Below are positions 22,936-35,013 of a stretch of 64,000 bases of DNA, piece after piece. Source of the stretch: Eupeodes corollae (taxonomy: Eukaryota > Arthropoda > Insecta > Diptera > Syrphidae); contig NC_079148.1 in assembly GCF_945859685.1 (NCBI RefSeq), positions 118,950,156 through 119,014,155 on the forward strand, read 5' to 3'. A program made the translations under genes and the position numbers. How positions within the stretch are numbered: the first letter of the stretch is position 1; each line of letters begins with the position of its first letter. The notes below the pieces were generated by a model. It was not told where the DNA came from, did not search any database, and saw only the letters and a list, made by a program, of their open reading frames with translations.

Positions 22936-23148
22936 ATTTTTAAGTACAAAAGTGACCTATTTGCTGGAACTCAGAGGCAGTGGAATAACATTCCAAACAC
23001 GGCTATTAATAACTTTATAGCTTCGATGCCCAGAAGATATACTGCCGCTGCCGTTATAAAAATAAAGCTGTTTGAATTTCTAAACAATTTTTTTTTAAAG
23101 AAAGTTGTTGGAGACGTTCTAGTTGATAATGTTTTGCACATTACTGTA

Positions 23149-26100
23149 TGTGTGGGAGTAATTTTTACTACCATTAGTAATTGCGTGCCACTTGGATAAT
23201 TTCCCATTGGTCAGAAATAGAATGTGCCATGAAATTTGTCAGTTAAATAAGAAAAACTTTAGTAATTTATTAAAAAAAAGTTACATTAATTTAAAAAAAA
23301 ACACCCATTTAGTGGTCTTTTTCAAGTCAGAAAGTCTTTTCCGAAAGTTATGACCTTAGTTATCCCGAATCTGGTTCACTTTAATTTACTTTTAAGTCCA
23401 GCTGAGATTTAGTTTTGAGAAAACTGTATGTTCCTTAGAGTTTCTACTTTTGTGATCCAACAAAACTTGAGCTTCATTTGCTAAACTAGCCTCCCTATCA
23501 TATTTTCAATCTGAAAAATAAAAACTTTCCAATCTGCATCTGAGCAATAAATTTCCCAAACCGCAAATTCATATATACAAATAAAGCGATATAAGCCCAA
23601 ACTACCTTCCTAACTTACCCTTCGTTATATGAATAAAACAAAAAGTTCAACTCGTATAAGAATGTACCATCGTCAGATACTTGATAAAACAAATTCCGTC
23701 ATAAAAAGTGAGAGTTTCATATTCCTAGTCAACGTTTTGCCTTGAAGTTGAAGTCTTATAATATAAAAATAGTTAACTTTCAAAATTCCATAAAAGTAAA
23801 CCTCCATAAAACCAAACAACCAAACCAACATACAAATTTATAACACAACCCAAGCCATCCACCGACCGCCTTCTAGACATCACACAGAGAAAAGCTCGAT
23901 GGGAAAAAATAAGGAAAAAAGTATAAAAAAAAAATATAAATTTATGAAAATTCCATACTACGAGTATGATGCTGATGCAACATCAGCCTCAGCAGCAGCA
24001 GCAGAAGGAGAAGGGGGTAGCAGAAGGAAAACCACACACTTTCTGCTAATCATCCATTCAAGTTGTTCGTTTGGAGATGAAGCAAGGAGCGTTGCTAGTT
24101 GCACTAACTTTTAACCACTGACGACTACAAATATACAAACCACAACAGCGGCATCAGGATCAGCTACAGCAACAACTCGCTTGCACTCTTCACTTCAATC
24201 TCCACCCAGCATATAATCTGATGCTAATGCTATTTCACATCGCAACAGCAAACCAAACTAACCACAAAACCCATGACAACTGCCTGGAACTGATGCTACT
24301 GTTTGATTACTCTCGCATAACCTATCATCAGCATTATACTCGTCCTCATCATTCGGAAGACAAGTTGGTATCGTGGTACCTGACGTCTGCTTGCGTTGCC
24401 CCGCTCCACTGATGGCCATCGAATCACCCAAAAGTCACCCATTTATCATGAAAGGAGTAAGACCACTACCCGTTGCCCAGCTCCAAGCTCCCAGCGCGCG
24501 GCCATAGCCAGCCCCAACAAACACTGCATTCGAGATAGATAAACCAAAACCAGGAGGGCACCGCAAACAGTCAGCTCGGCATAATATAAAACACAAAAAT
24601 GGAAAATCGCATTTGCCAAGAAACGAATTACGAACGTGTATCTCGCTATAGTTGTGGACTGCGGAGGCAATCCATCTTCACTTATGCCATCGATCGAGGC
24701 CCATTCCGATTCCCGTATCCGCGTATCCGCATCCTCCTTGTCTAAACCAAAAGACAAAGTGAACTGTCGAAGAAAGCTATGCATAGACTGGACTCTGACT
24801 ATGATTCTGCCTATGAGACCAATATGGACGACCTCGCGTATCTTTTTTTAACCCGCTCTGTTAAAGGTCTGTCCACAGGCGCTGCAGCGGGGCTTGAATC
24901 TATCAGCAGCGCGGCTCTACGACACGACGCGACGAACCGGTTCAACTCGGCGCGGAAGTCTTTTGCTTCAAAAAGACCGCATTCACATGGCGGCTGTCAA
25001 AACGAATCTCTTTGTTTCTTAAAGACGAGTTGAATAAGAGTTGGGCTTAGGGTTAGGGGGGCTTCACATGATCCGCACATGGCTCACAAGTAGTTGCGGC
25101 GGACACTAGAAATACCAGTTCTTATAATTATGGTGAGTACCTACATACACAACGCAACGCAAAGTGTATGATGCCCATAAGTTTAATTCGAATTCCCGGG
25201 ATGATGCAGGTGACGTTTTCGATATTGGTATGTGTTAAATTAGCTATTTGCCATCAACTTCTATCGCTGGTTGGTTTAGTTGTAGTTGAAGTCTTTAGTT
25301 GTAGTTGAAGTCTTACATATAGAAGATGCATTCAATTATCAATGGAACGGATGTAGGATAGAGGTTCATCCGCATTCCGGAACGATAATCATCATGGGAA
25401 TATTCTGAAGCCACACGGAAAATGATGGACACCGGAGTTGTCACTTGGCACCTTGTCGTCGTCCGCAGTCCGTCGTCGTCGTCATAATCATCACGGTGAT
25501 GTTGGCGGAGCCGGTGGTTGTGGTAGTAAAATAGTCATTGAGTTAATTAGGGAGCTCGCAGCGCCGGCCGCCGCCGCCGACGAAGCTATAAATGGTGCAA
25601 GTGTCTAATGATAAACCTAATGATGCAACCAATGAGAGTGTACCTAACCTACCTATTACCAGACATCTTCAGAAGTTGATATCGAAAAGTCGTTTCTCTA
25701 CATTGAAATGAATGTATCTGCAAGTAAGACCCGATTATATGAGAACGGTGGTTATTGTGGAATGGAAAGAATTATTGGAGGCTTGGACTTGCCATTTTAC
25801 GGGGATAATTATTTTTTGTCAAACGGAACTTGTTTATATACAGAACGAGTTTGGATTAAGACAAAAGTGACGAAAGAACGTGTTTAGATAGACTTTTACA
25901 TAGACTTTATAACAGGAGTAGAAACAGTATACAGGGAGTCCCACAAACAATGTAACATGTAAAAACCAAAGAAACCATATGTTTTCGAGATAATTGAAAG
26001 TCAAAAAGCTTATAAGGAAGTTGCGAGTGAAAAATATCAATTGATAATTTGCTTGGTGACAAACATATACATTTATTCGTTAGACTTTCTTAACTTAAAA

Positions 26101-26319
26101 ATTGTTTTAAGTCTGTACACATCCTCTCTCTCATCCCTCCCCTTTTAAAATGTCTTTGGGTATTTCTACTTTTTCTCAACAGATTCCGGTATACTGATAT
26201 TCAATTTTTCACGGCGAGGAATTCTTTTCACAGTAAGACCAAAGTCGCGCTTACATTTTGTGTTACTTAGTATGAAATAAAATCTTTATTCAGTTGTCAG
26301 AAAGCCTGTGTCAAGTTTC
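23149..26319. other. No gene proven; includes a GC-richer island at 23.9-25.6 kb
   Basis: To 23880 the DNA is AT-rich with no frame of note. From about 23960 to 25600 it is less AT-rich, with CAG runs (23993-24004), a TCGTCGTC/GCCGCC-rich stretch (25440-25580) and several overlapping frames on both strands (24221-25033) that show no domain. This resembles fly 5' UTR or enhancer sequence near a gene, but no splice or coding signal is convincing. A 19-bp direct tandem repeat (TTAGTTGTAGTTGAAGTC) lies near 25275-25313. Confidence 0.4.
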
Positions 26320-27431
26320 ATGGCTGAAACACCAACACGCTTCAGATTCGACTTCGCTTGACGTTTACGAGTTCAACCATATGAATTCAATGGCTGCTTT
26401 CAAGTTCAGACAGATAGGGTATCCGGGTACCTTTTTGTTAGTGTGTTACGTGTAAAATAACAGCTGAGATGTCAAAAAAGGAATCCAAAGGTATTCAAGA
26501 ATTTTGGGATATGTAGGTAACTGACAGAACAGCTGATTCAACACATGGTTGAATTTCAAGAAACTTGAAAATTGATTTCAGCTTTTTGTATTGTTGGTAA
26601 ACAAAAAGATACAAAATGTAAGTTAAAGTTGTAGTTGAGAATGTTCTGTACATAGAAGACGATAAAAAAGCTATTTGCCTCCGAATTTTAGAAGGTTTCG
26701 CAACTAAAATATTAATCGTATAGAATTCCAATTGAGCTAAGACTTAAATAAACATAGATTACAGATTAATGTTATCTATTATTTATTAAATTGTTACTCA
26801 CCTACGAATTCATCATCGGCCGTCGAATTAGTTGAATTATCCATTAAATGTTTTATCTTGCAACAATTTTGACTTCTAAGCTTAAATGTTTCTCTGCTTT
26901 TTGTGAACAGCTGAAAGTTGTTTTTATTTTTTGACAGCTATCCCAATACATCCATCCAACTCGTTCAACAAGGTATCTAAAAATCCACCTATCCAAGATA
27001 CCCTATTCAACATGAGATTGAACGCAGCCAATGCATGCTATTACAATGAAGCTTCGACGTTTCATTTGACAATCGTAAGGAAAAGAACGTAATTTTACGT
27101 AATGTAACTCCAAACGAAAGCTTTAGTTCAAATTTGATGAACATTTGCTTTGTCTGACAGCTCAACAGCTGTAAAAAAGTCAATAAACAAAATACATTTG
27201 CTTCTGGAAGGATTCCCATTACTTATTTATAGGCTGTGTAAGCTACTTCCGCGATACTTTTTTTTTCGATTTCAAGACTCATACTTTTTTTTACTTTGAG
27301 CAAAAAATAATAGTTGCTAATGACAGAAGTGCCATTTTAGAAATGTCATTTTGGAAGTGTCATTTAAATTACCCTCGAAGCAGGCCCAACGTAACGCAGA
27401 CGAAGCTTAAGCGTGTTTGTGTTTCAGCCAT
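26320..27431. repeat. Degenerate inverted repeat (foldback/MITE-like)
   Basis: ATGGCTGAAACACCAACACG at 26320 matches, inverted, the segment ending 27431 (GCGTGTTTGTGTTTCAGCCAT region). Further in, GGCTGCTTTCAAG...ATAGGGTATC (26393-26423) matches, inverted, the stretch 26997-27033 (GATACCCTAT...GAACGCAGCC). The right arm has about 310 bp of extra sequence. It codes for nothing recognisable. An old foldback or non-autonomous DNA transposon is likely; the true ends and target duplication are unknown. Confidence 0.5.
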
Positions 27432-28084
27432 TATGGTTTTGATTAGGAAATTACAGAATTAGAAGTGATTTCAGTGGCATACAATCGTGTGAGCTTAAAA
27501 TTGTTTGTTGAAAAATTGCCAGAAACGTCATTGACAACCACTGTTAGACGATAGACATTTAAAGTCGCTAGGCGTCATTTTTTGTGACATGGTCTGTTCG
27601 GACTCAAAATTAAATCACATGAAAAATCTGCGAACAGTGTGAAGAAAGCTTATTGGCTGTTTTAAGAGCAGTGACGAAACTGAAAGCATTATAAGATCTG
27701 AAGACATATAGATATAACTGGAAACGTTAGCAAAAAATGATCTCTATTCTGCTATGTCAACAAATATTCGGTGTCTTGTTACTACATCCGGAGCATATAA
27801 AACCTTAAGGATCATAAAATTTTATATGCCGCATCATCGGTATAATCATCACGGTGCATAAGCATTTTTTTATTAACTATAGAGCGAAAACGGAGCACGA
27901 AATGGCCCTATTTTCTTCGAAATGTCTACCACAGCACAAAATAAAAATAAACACCTAACAAAAAGAATTCGAGTGGCATGTAAACATTGCTTAAGTCTTT
28001 TGGGTTTCTTGATAATTTTGTTTTAATTTCAGAAACCTAACACTCAAACACAGTGGGGACTATTGTCGAAAAAGTTGGAATTAT
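27432..28084. other. No gene seen
   Basis: Mixed AT-rich DNA without recognisable frames or repeats, up to the 3' end of the minus-strand Jockey LINE. Confidence 0.4.
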
Positions 28085-30520
28085 TTGTATTTATTTATTC
28101 AACTACGGATATAAATCTTACAGATTACTAACAATTTTAATATGAAAATATAATTAAATACTTAAAGCTAATTTATAATATGCTTTGCAATTGGATTTTA
28201 AATTCACATCTGTTTGTAGAAAGATCAAGTTCATTACATAAAGTGTAGAAAAATTTTATTCATCTAGAAAATGGTTCGTTGGAACCATAATTATATCTAT
28301 GTTTAGGATTGTTAAAGAAATGACTGATACGCAATCTTCTCTCCGGAATTTGTGGGCATTTAATACGGTATAAAAATACATTATGGACAAACAGTACACA
28401 TTGAACCGAATGCCTTTTTTGTAAAGAATCAAATCCAATCAAAGCACATCTTGACGGATATGAAGTTGCTTAACAACAAATCTTGTGAAAGCCTTTTAAA
28501 CTCTTTCAATACGAGTTATCCCAATGGAAGTAGGAGGACACCAAAGAATTGGATAATACTCATGACAAATACAATACTAATGATTTCAGAGCATAACGGT
28601 TAGAAAACTCGTTGCAGTTTCGCTTGACGAAACCAAGCATTAGCCCTTGTTTACATAATCTATATTTTACAAAAAAGATAACTTCGGACCAAAAATGACT
28701 CCAAGATCACGAATCCCAGATTTGCGATCAAGAATCTGGTAGAACATATGGTAGTTGTGGATCATTGGAACTAAAATACGATGTGCCGTAAACCCATTAC
28801 ATTTTGTGTGTTTAATATAAGCATATTCCTATCACACTTAACAGATAAAACATTTAAATAATTTTTAAGATTTTGCTGATCAATTCTATTTTTGTTACAA
28901 AGAAAAATTTGTATGCCATCAGCATACATCAAACAAGATGCATTTTTAAGACGAAAGGGGATATCATTAATAAATATTTTGAAAAGAAGTGGTCCCAGAT
29001 GGCTACCTTCAGGAATTCTTAATGTAGCTTGTATGATATTAGAGAAGAATTTCCCCAATTTCACACATTGCATTCTTTTATAAAGGTAGCTGGAAATCCA
29101 TTTCAGAAAAAATCCGTGGATGCCAAAAGATCGAAGTTAAGCTAGAAGAATTTCATGACAAATAGAATCAAATGCTTTTATAAAGTCTGCGTAGATAGTT
29201 TCTACCTGATAACCAGGTTCTAATGAATCGATGACATATTGACAATAAAGCATGAGATTTGTTGAAGTAGACTTGCTTAACATAAACCCATGTTGTTCAA
29301 CGGAAATATGTTCTTTTATACTAAAACAAACGATCTTTTACTATAAGCTCAAATAATCAAGGTATTGCAGAACTTATATGTGAGAACTTCCAATCATCCA
29401 GAAATTCACCAGTACAGGGACATTTATTAAAAATTATTAGTAGTGGGAACACTAATGTGAATTGACATTGCTTCAGAACCAGAGATGGAATTCCATCTGG
29501 ACTAGGATTTGAGCTAGATTTTAATTTTGAGATAACATTAAGAATGTCAGACTAAAAGAGATGAAGTTTTGAGATATTAGTATATGTATATACATTTTCT
29601 GTTTGATGAAGCTTTAATCCGGAATGTTGAACATAAACCGACTTAAACAATTTTGAGAAAAATTCACATTAACTCTGTAAATTAAAAGTAATACAACCAT
29701 CAAACTCCATATTTTCTTTCCATTTAAAAAAGTCCAAATGGCTTGGAATCCGAAGAAATGCGCCTTTGGATGTTCAATACGTATTGCTTGTGCAAATACT
29801 TGTTTAGAAAATCATATTCTTTACGAAATTGGCAGAAAAGCTTTCTGTCAGCTTCGGAATTTGATTTTCCAAATTTCTTAAAAGCTTTATTTTTAACATT
29901 TTTTAAATTAACTAATTCGTTTATTAGACTAAGATGTTTTCAATGATTTCTAACACATCGTTTTTGGAATATATATTGTCTTCCATGTCCCCAACAATAA
30001 ATGGGTATTGATTTTCCAATAAATTGCCTACGATATTTTCTATGTTTTAAATATGACTTTTATTTATATCTGTTGTACTCTTTGGAGGTACATAACTTAC
30101 AATAAATAAAATATCTTAACCAAAAAAGCTAACATTAATACATAATTGTTCAATATTTTCTAAAGTTTTACATGAAACAATACTTTTGCTTGGGTAAATG
30201 GATTTAATTGCCACTAAAACTACACCACCTCTTTTTTTAAATTCTGTATATGATCTACGATCTTAACGATAAACATTATAAATAATTAGAATGAAAAATT
30301 TCAGAAGACGAATAACTCGCATTTAACCATGTCTCTGTAATAATACTTACATCATATTCATACATAGAGCTAGAAATATATAATTCGTTAGCATTTTGGT
30401 AGTAAACATTAATAAGATCTAAGTTATTTGAAATGTTTAAGTTTGTAGAGCAGATTGATTTGGATGCATCTACATTATTTTGATAACAACTTATGAAAAT
30501 AGTTTTGAAAAGCTGAGACA
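28085..30520 (-). pseudogene. Jockey LINE ORF2, decayed, near full span
   Basis: On the minus strand the endonuclease begins NLDLINVYYQNANELY, SIITETWLN, then KKRGGVVLVAIKSIYPSK and FIVGDME (normally GDFN). The linker carries KAFKKFGKSNSEADRKLFCQ. The RT has MLSKSTSTNLMLYCQYVID, then IYADFIKAFDSICHEIL (motif A), IPEGSHLGPLLFKIFINDI and LMYADGIQIF. In the last, the second catalytic Asp of YADD is Gly. The C-terminus has LIGFDSLQKRHSVQCVLFVH and NYGSNEPFS, the typical Jockey ending. A decayed TAAA-type tail (plus-strand TATTTATTTATTC, about 28088-28100) marks the 3' end. Many frameshifts and a gap between endonuclease and RT show that it is inactive. ORF1 was not found upstream. Confidence 0.85.
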
Positions 30521-31564
30521 GACACTCCGATATACTTCAAAAATTTTAAAAACATGAGATATCTTACCAATTAAAATGTATAGTCATATCAGTTATGGCT
30601 CTGACAATAACAGCCATAAAACTGACAAGATGCAAATTCCTTTGACAGATTTCGGTCCAAAATACTGATCAATTTGATTCTGATTCCGAACAGATTACTT
30701 AGTATTTGTCAACTTAATATTTCTGCGTAAATAACTAAGCATGACTGTAAGTTTCATTAAAAAAAGGAAACCACAAATAATTAACTGATAATTAAAAATA
30801 AAACTTTTGTACGAACCAAAAAAGAACAACAATTATAAAATTAAATGTCAACATGAGAAAGTTTGATTAAAAATTTCCAAATAATTCTGCACCTTGTGCG
30901 ACTGTCTATCCCCAATGGACAAACGATAATATTGTTGACACTAAACACAAATGGTCGCTGATACGGTCTGTTTGTTTTGTTTGAATTGAAAGTGACATAA
31001 GATCGCTTGACATTTCACATGTCATGATGTTTGTTTAGTGGATTTATGATCGGATCGTTGTAACATTATGTTGACGATTGAATTTGAGCTGCACACATCA
31101 ACAAGAATTTTCATTGCACAACAATTTCGGAAAGTTTTATTAGATCTTTATGTTATGGTCTAATGATTAAGTAAATATTTGAGTTTGACAGCTAATCAAT
31201 AACGATAAATAAAGATAATTTGAAATGAAGATAAATGCATTAGGTACGTAAGCATTTTTTGATAAGCTCTATTACTTTTTAAACACAATTCTATCACATA
31301 TCAATAATAATAAAGAATAAATTATTCAATATCTGTATAGAAAATAAGTTAAGTTAAAAATGACAATATGGTTTTACAAAGGGTTTTTTTAAGCTTTGAT
31401 GAGTAATAAAGATCATATTGTTGGAGCTGTGTATATTAAATATGTTTTCAATGGCAAGGTCTTTCTTGTTAATAAAAAAGTTATATTGTAGCAGCTGCAG
31501 GTTGACCGCGGTTTTAGTCTTAGAATCATATTCTAATTAATAGTTAAAAGTGTTCATTATCTAT
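30521..31564. other. No gene seen
   Basis: AT-rich DNA upstream of the minus-strand LINE. If an ORF1 ever lay here it cannot be read now. Confidence 0.4.
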
Positions 31565-31800
31565 CCATATGAATGAGGAAGAGGAGAAAACGGTTCTTAA
31601 CCTCCTCTGTACCTACCCTGTTCTAGCTCATAAACGTAGGGTCTACCTTAAAGAGCTCAGTCACTCTGATATCATTAGTCTTTCACGTTTAGAAAGGAAA
31701 TTACATTAATTTCATTTAGATCGGAATATGGCTTCAAGTTCCATGTGGTACTTAGTCAACTCAACACAACCTAACGTCATCAACTAGCGAGTAACTTAAC
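31565..31800 (+). pseudogene. C-terminal scrap of an I-like LINE
   Basis: The plus-strand reading MNEEEEKTVLNLLCTYPVLA, then HKRRVYLKELSHSD, matches the Cys/His C-terminal region of the I-like LINE at 12265-12501 (MDKEEEETICHLLCTCPALS) residue by residue. Near the end, SSMWYLVNSTQPNVIN parallels the terminal WYHNGS region. Only about 75 codons remain; the RNase H and RT parts are gone. It is a 5'-truncated insertion of the same family. Confidence 0.65.
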
Positions 31801-32106
31801 TTATTATTGAACATCTGTTTCGCTAGTATCTAGGGCGGGATACGTGAAGAGACCCAGTTATTTTTATCGGTGTCCTCAAAATCGAAAATATGTCAGTCTC
31901 TTCTCAAACCCGAACATGTTTTTTTCTTGAATAGTTAAGTTAAATAAAAATTTATCAAAACCTTGAGAGAAAAGGACAAAAACATTGAGTCAAGTTGATA
32001 GATTGATCGTATTTTTGCAAATATGTACATTTACTTATTTTTAAAAGACATCTCATAATTTTTGATATTTGTAGTACTCGTGGCATGATGGTTAGTGCGT
32101 TGGACT

Positions 32107-32235
32107 TAACTTAGAGTGTCCGTATGGGACCATTAAGTTAGCTGTAAGTTATGGATAATTAGGCTAGTTTTATAAAATTTTGTCTACCTTTAAGATAGGT
32201 TTAAGAATGAACTAATAAAAATGAATTAAAAAAAA
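32107..32235 (+). mobile_element. 5'-truncated LINE 3' end within the SINE
   Basis: 129 bp from TAACTTAGAGTGTCCGTATG to an A run. It is flanked by the 13-bp direct repeat AGTGCGTTGGACT (32094-32106 and 32236-32248), which is SINE sequence duplicated on insertion. The body (TTTTGTCTACCTTTAAGATA) resembles the 3' UTR of the I/LOA-like LINE at 10026-10122, so it is a tail-only insertion of that family or a close relative. Confidence 0.8.
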
Positions 32236-32412
32236 AGTGCGTTGGACTGTCATGCCAGAAATCTTGGGTTTGATCCCTGCCTATATCATCTAAAATTTTT
32301 TTTTTCAAGGGGGGCAGTACCCTTGAAAAAAAAAATTTGCTAGGGAAAGACTAATTCTTGTCATGAAAAGTATTTTCTCAAAATGGTGGTTCAGATTCGG
32401 CTTAAAGCTGTA

Positions 32413-34908
32413 CACACAGAGAAAAACCAATGTAAATTCAAAAAAAATAAACATCATTCAACATGTTTTACCAATGATTTTGCTTCATAGATGTTTCATG
32501 TTGATTTAATATGTACATTTCGTAAAAAAAAATTAAATTAATTTAATCTTAAATCATGTTATTATAACATGTCAATTAAAGTTAAATTTATATTGATCTC
32601 ATGTTAAAATAACTTTATGATACTTTTTAAATCAACTTTATGGTCATGTTGAATCAACTTGGTAGACCTTGTTGAAACAATTTAGTCTTCCTTTCAAATT
32701 GATTCGAACATTCCTTTTGAATCATTTTGATCATCATGTTAAATCAATTTTACTAATCCTGTTAAAATAAATTTCTTGACATGTTGAAACAACATGGCTT
32801 TTCCTGTTGAATCGTTTTGATCCACCTATTGAAACAAAACGATAAATCATATTGAAATAAATCGATCTCCATGGTAAAACAACATGATTATTCCTTTTAA
32901 ATCAATTAGTTGTCATGTTAATTCATTGCATCATTATTCAACATGAATTGCAAACAATTGTTTTAATAGTATAAATAAAATAGCAAACAAATATGTTAGT
33001 TTAATTATATCTTTCATGTTTATTGATTTGTATTAGTTTTATATGTATATATAATTTATAAACAGTAATTTCAAATCTTTGTTTCTTAAATATATTTACC
33101 CATAATTGCAAAAAAAAAGACGTAAGGGCGAGCTTGTGACTAATACAGTACTTTCAATAGCGTTTCGTTTTTGAATTTGCCCAATTCTCAACTTCATAAC
33201 ACAAGATTTAAATTTTAGTACAAACTCTAGCAAAATAAGATATCTTATACAATTTACACATTGGCTATTTGTACATAGTTAAAAAACAGTTTTTTTTATA
33301 TTTGCACATTAAAGTTTTGTAATACATCAAAACAAATTTAATTAAAATTCTGATCTGGTTCAGTCATAATTAAAAAAAAAAGTGTAAACTTACTAACTTG
33401 GCAGACTTTGTATTGCACAAAAGTGTCAATTCGTCAAAAAATCGAAGTAAGTTGCAGATGATTTAAGTTCCAGTTGTAATGTAAATGTTCTCTGCCTTAA
33501 AGGTTCATTTTCCAATTGCAAAGATTCATTTATTTTCGTTTCGAACTGTAAACGCCTTGCTCTTTGGTTAACGTATCTGTTCCAAAGGTTACCCCCAGGG
33601 TTACCACAAGGAATGAAAACCTAGTCTGGCTTCCCATTCAAGAAACGACAAAGTATCACCATCAATTCTGAACTGTATCATAAGTAGGCAGGAAAACAAT
33701 TAAATATCTCACTCTTTTTCCAACTGGATAATGTTTCTTGAAAACCAGCGTGGAGATCAATCGGTGAAATCGCTTTTTGAATATCTTCTTTCCACGAGTC
33801 AAATTAAATGTGTTCAATAAATCGCCCAACTTTCATGAATAATTGGTGGGCTTATTATTATATTGACTTCAATTTTCGTTACAAAATGTATTGTTTCATC
33901 TATTTCTACCGAAGAAGAACAGAAGAAGCTTCGTTTTCTTTTGAACTTATTACTTTTCACTAAAAAACTTTTAACTCTATTAAATCCTACCGACACAAGA
34001 CGCGACTATAATATAAGTGAACTGATATAATTTGTCCAAATGTTTTGCAGAAATCTGGTTAGGAAAAATAACGGCACTTTATGTAAATTTTGTGGAATTC
34101 AATATATAATAATTTTATTTCAACAAGATCTCATATTAAAATAAGAACTATCAATTTTATTTCATGGAGCTTCGATATGTTTTAACACGACCGAATCTTG
34201 TTTTAATATGATTAAATATTAAAATAAAATTGAATTCGTCTGATTGCGTTATAACAATACATTATTTATAACGGACTAATATTTTGTCATTCCTAAAATT
34301 AAAGGAAAGGGTATTTATGTGGGGAAGACAAAATATAACTCGATTTCAGATATTCATAATAAATATTTCATTTAAAAAATAAAATTAATTGTACTTTAAT
34401 ATTGAAAAAAATTCAATTCCAACAATGTATTTGTTTCATTTTTTATTGTTATAAAACTAAATACACAAGAATGGCAATAAGCAACCAGAAATTTTTTGTA
34501 AGCGTTTCGATTTGCTTTAACACGATCCAATCTAATTAAAAAAATGTATCAAGGATTGTTATTTCAATTAGCTTTCAATTACGTTATTCAAGATGTTTTT
34601 AAGATCAGACATTTTTATTTTAACAATAAACATTTTTATCATAGAATGTCTGTATTTCATTTTAACATTGTTGAATATCAATTCTATATAAAACAACGTA
34701 ATTTTAACGTGAATCTTTTTGTGTTGTTTTTTATACCTTGCATATTGTTAAATCATTGATATTATTGTACATAATGACATGCTTCAACATTAAATCAAAA
34801 TGAAACAATGTTGCATCGTAACGAAATCATTTAACAAAGAACAGATCGCATATCATGAAAATCGACAATTCTTCCTTTTGATTTTACATTGCATTATTTT
34901 TCTGTGTG
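32413..34908. mobile_element. Foldback-type DNA element with long repeat-filled arms
   Basis: The ends are inverted repeats. CACACAGAGAAAAACCAATG on the left pairs with, read inward from the right on the minus strand, CACACAGAAAAATAATGCAA; similarity extends about 35 bp. Both ends are flanked by TA (32411-32412, 34909-34910), and the SINE reads through if the element and one TA are removed. Each arm (about 32450-32960 and 34090-34880) is filled with decayed copies of a CATGTTGAAACAA-type motif, in opposite orientation in the two arms. The middle (33000-34080) has no recognisable protein; a 60-codon minus frame at 33814 shows no domain. It is non-autonomous, of unknown superfamily. The TA target would fit a Tc1/mariner or pogo-type helper. 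Confidence 0.75.
32545..32935. repeat. Degenerate ~25-bp subrepeats in left arm
   Basis: Motifs CATGTTGAATCAA, TTGTTGAAACAA, CATGTTAAATCAA, CCTGTTAAAATAA, CATGTTGAAACAA and CCTGTTGAATCG follow each other at roughly 24-30 bp. A similar set on the opposite strand fills the right arm. Confidence 0.6.
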
Positions 34909-35013
34909 TAGGTCCCCTCCATTCCTGACAACAGTACTCGCACACAGGATAGGTTGAGAGTTGTAAGTCACTAGGCCCTAGTTCTCAGGGGACTGTTGTG
35001 GTACCCAATTTTT

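Larger units (their letters stand above)
18748..23146 (+). mobile_element. Tc1 element split by two later insertions
   Basis: The left end CAGTACTGTGCAAACATTTG and the right end, read inward on the minus strand as CAGTAATGTGCAAAACATTA, are imperfect terminal inverted repeats. Both are flanked by TA (18746-18747 and 23147-23148), the target duplication expected of Tc1/mariner elements. Between them lie broken pieces of a Tc1 transposase. Two foreign insertions sit inside: an AACTTCC-family copy (19677-21618, minus) and an RTE-like LINE (21725-22935, plus) with a 13-bp target duplication. Removing both leaves about 1.23 kb, shorter than a usual 1.6-kb Tc1 element, so internal deletions are also present, mainly in the N-terminal coding part. 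Confidence 0.85.
18960..23190 (+). pseudogene. Tc1 transposase, in pieces
   Basis: The N-terminal DNA-binding part is partly deleted: SDFKKGASPKKFQK, then RPRSTTAKVDWKI. The catalytic domain follows: HLNWSPQQWETVLFSDESKF (first Asp), VKHGGGSILVLGC, and FQYDNDLKHNSK (second Asp). The frame stops at ITEKK, where the AACTTCC-family element is inserted. It resumes after 21618 as IKVLLWSAHSPDLDPIENFW, carrying the Glu of the DD34E triad. It then stops at NNIFKY, where the LINE is inserted, and resumes after 22935 with IFKYKSDLFAGTQRQWNNIP and IASMPRR, the normal C-terminus. All three acidic residues survive, but frameshifts and insertions make it inactive. The family makes double-strand cuts at the terminal repeats and inserts at TA. 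A very clear family match. Confidence 0.85.
32074..35013 (+). repeat. tRNA-derived SINE, copy B, split by two insertions
   Basis: The best SINE copy in the window. The head GTACTCGTGGCATGATGG, with A-box-like TGGTTAGTGCG, leads to the B-box-like GGTTTGATCCC (32267-32277). The body has CAGTACCCTTG, TCTTGTCATGAAAAG, GATTCGGCTTAAAGCTG, GGTCCCCTCCATTCCTGACA and TCACTAGGCCCTAGTTCTCA, and ends CCCAATTTTT. It is interrupted after AGTGCGTTGGACT by a LINE 3' end and after GCTGTA by a 2.5-kb foldback element. Without them the SINE is about 300 bp. Pol III would transcribe an active copy, and a LINE would mobilise it; which LINE is unknown. Confidence 0.8.

Noticed and set aside
23899..24114. Frame with an Ala/Ser-rich run encoded by CAG-type repeats
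   Set aside because: The run comes from a simple repeat, overlaps other frames, and shows no domain or splice context.
24446..24784. 112-codon minus frame with hydrophobic stretches
   Set aside because: An overlapping plus-strand frame of equal quality exists, there is no recognisable family, and the composition fits a GC-richer non-coding island.
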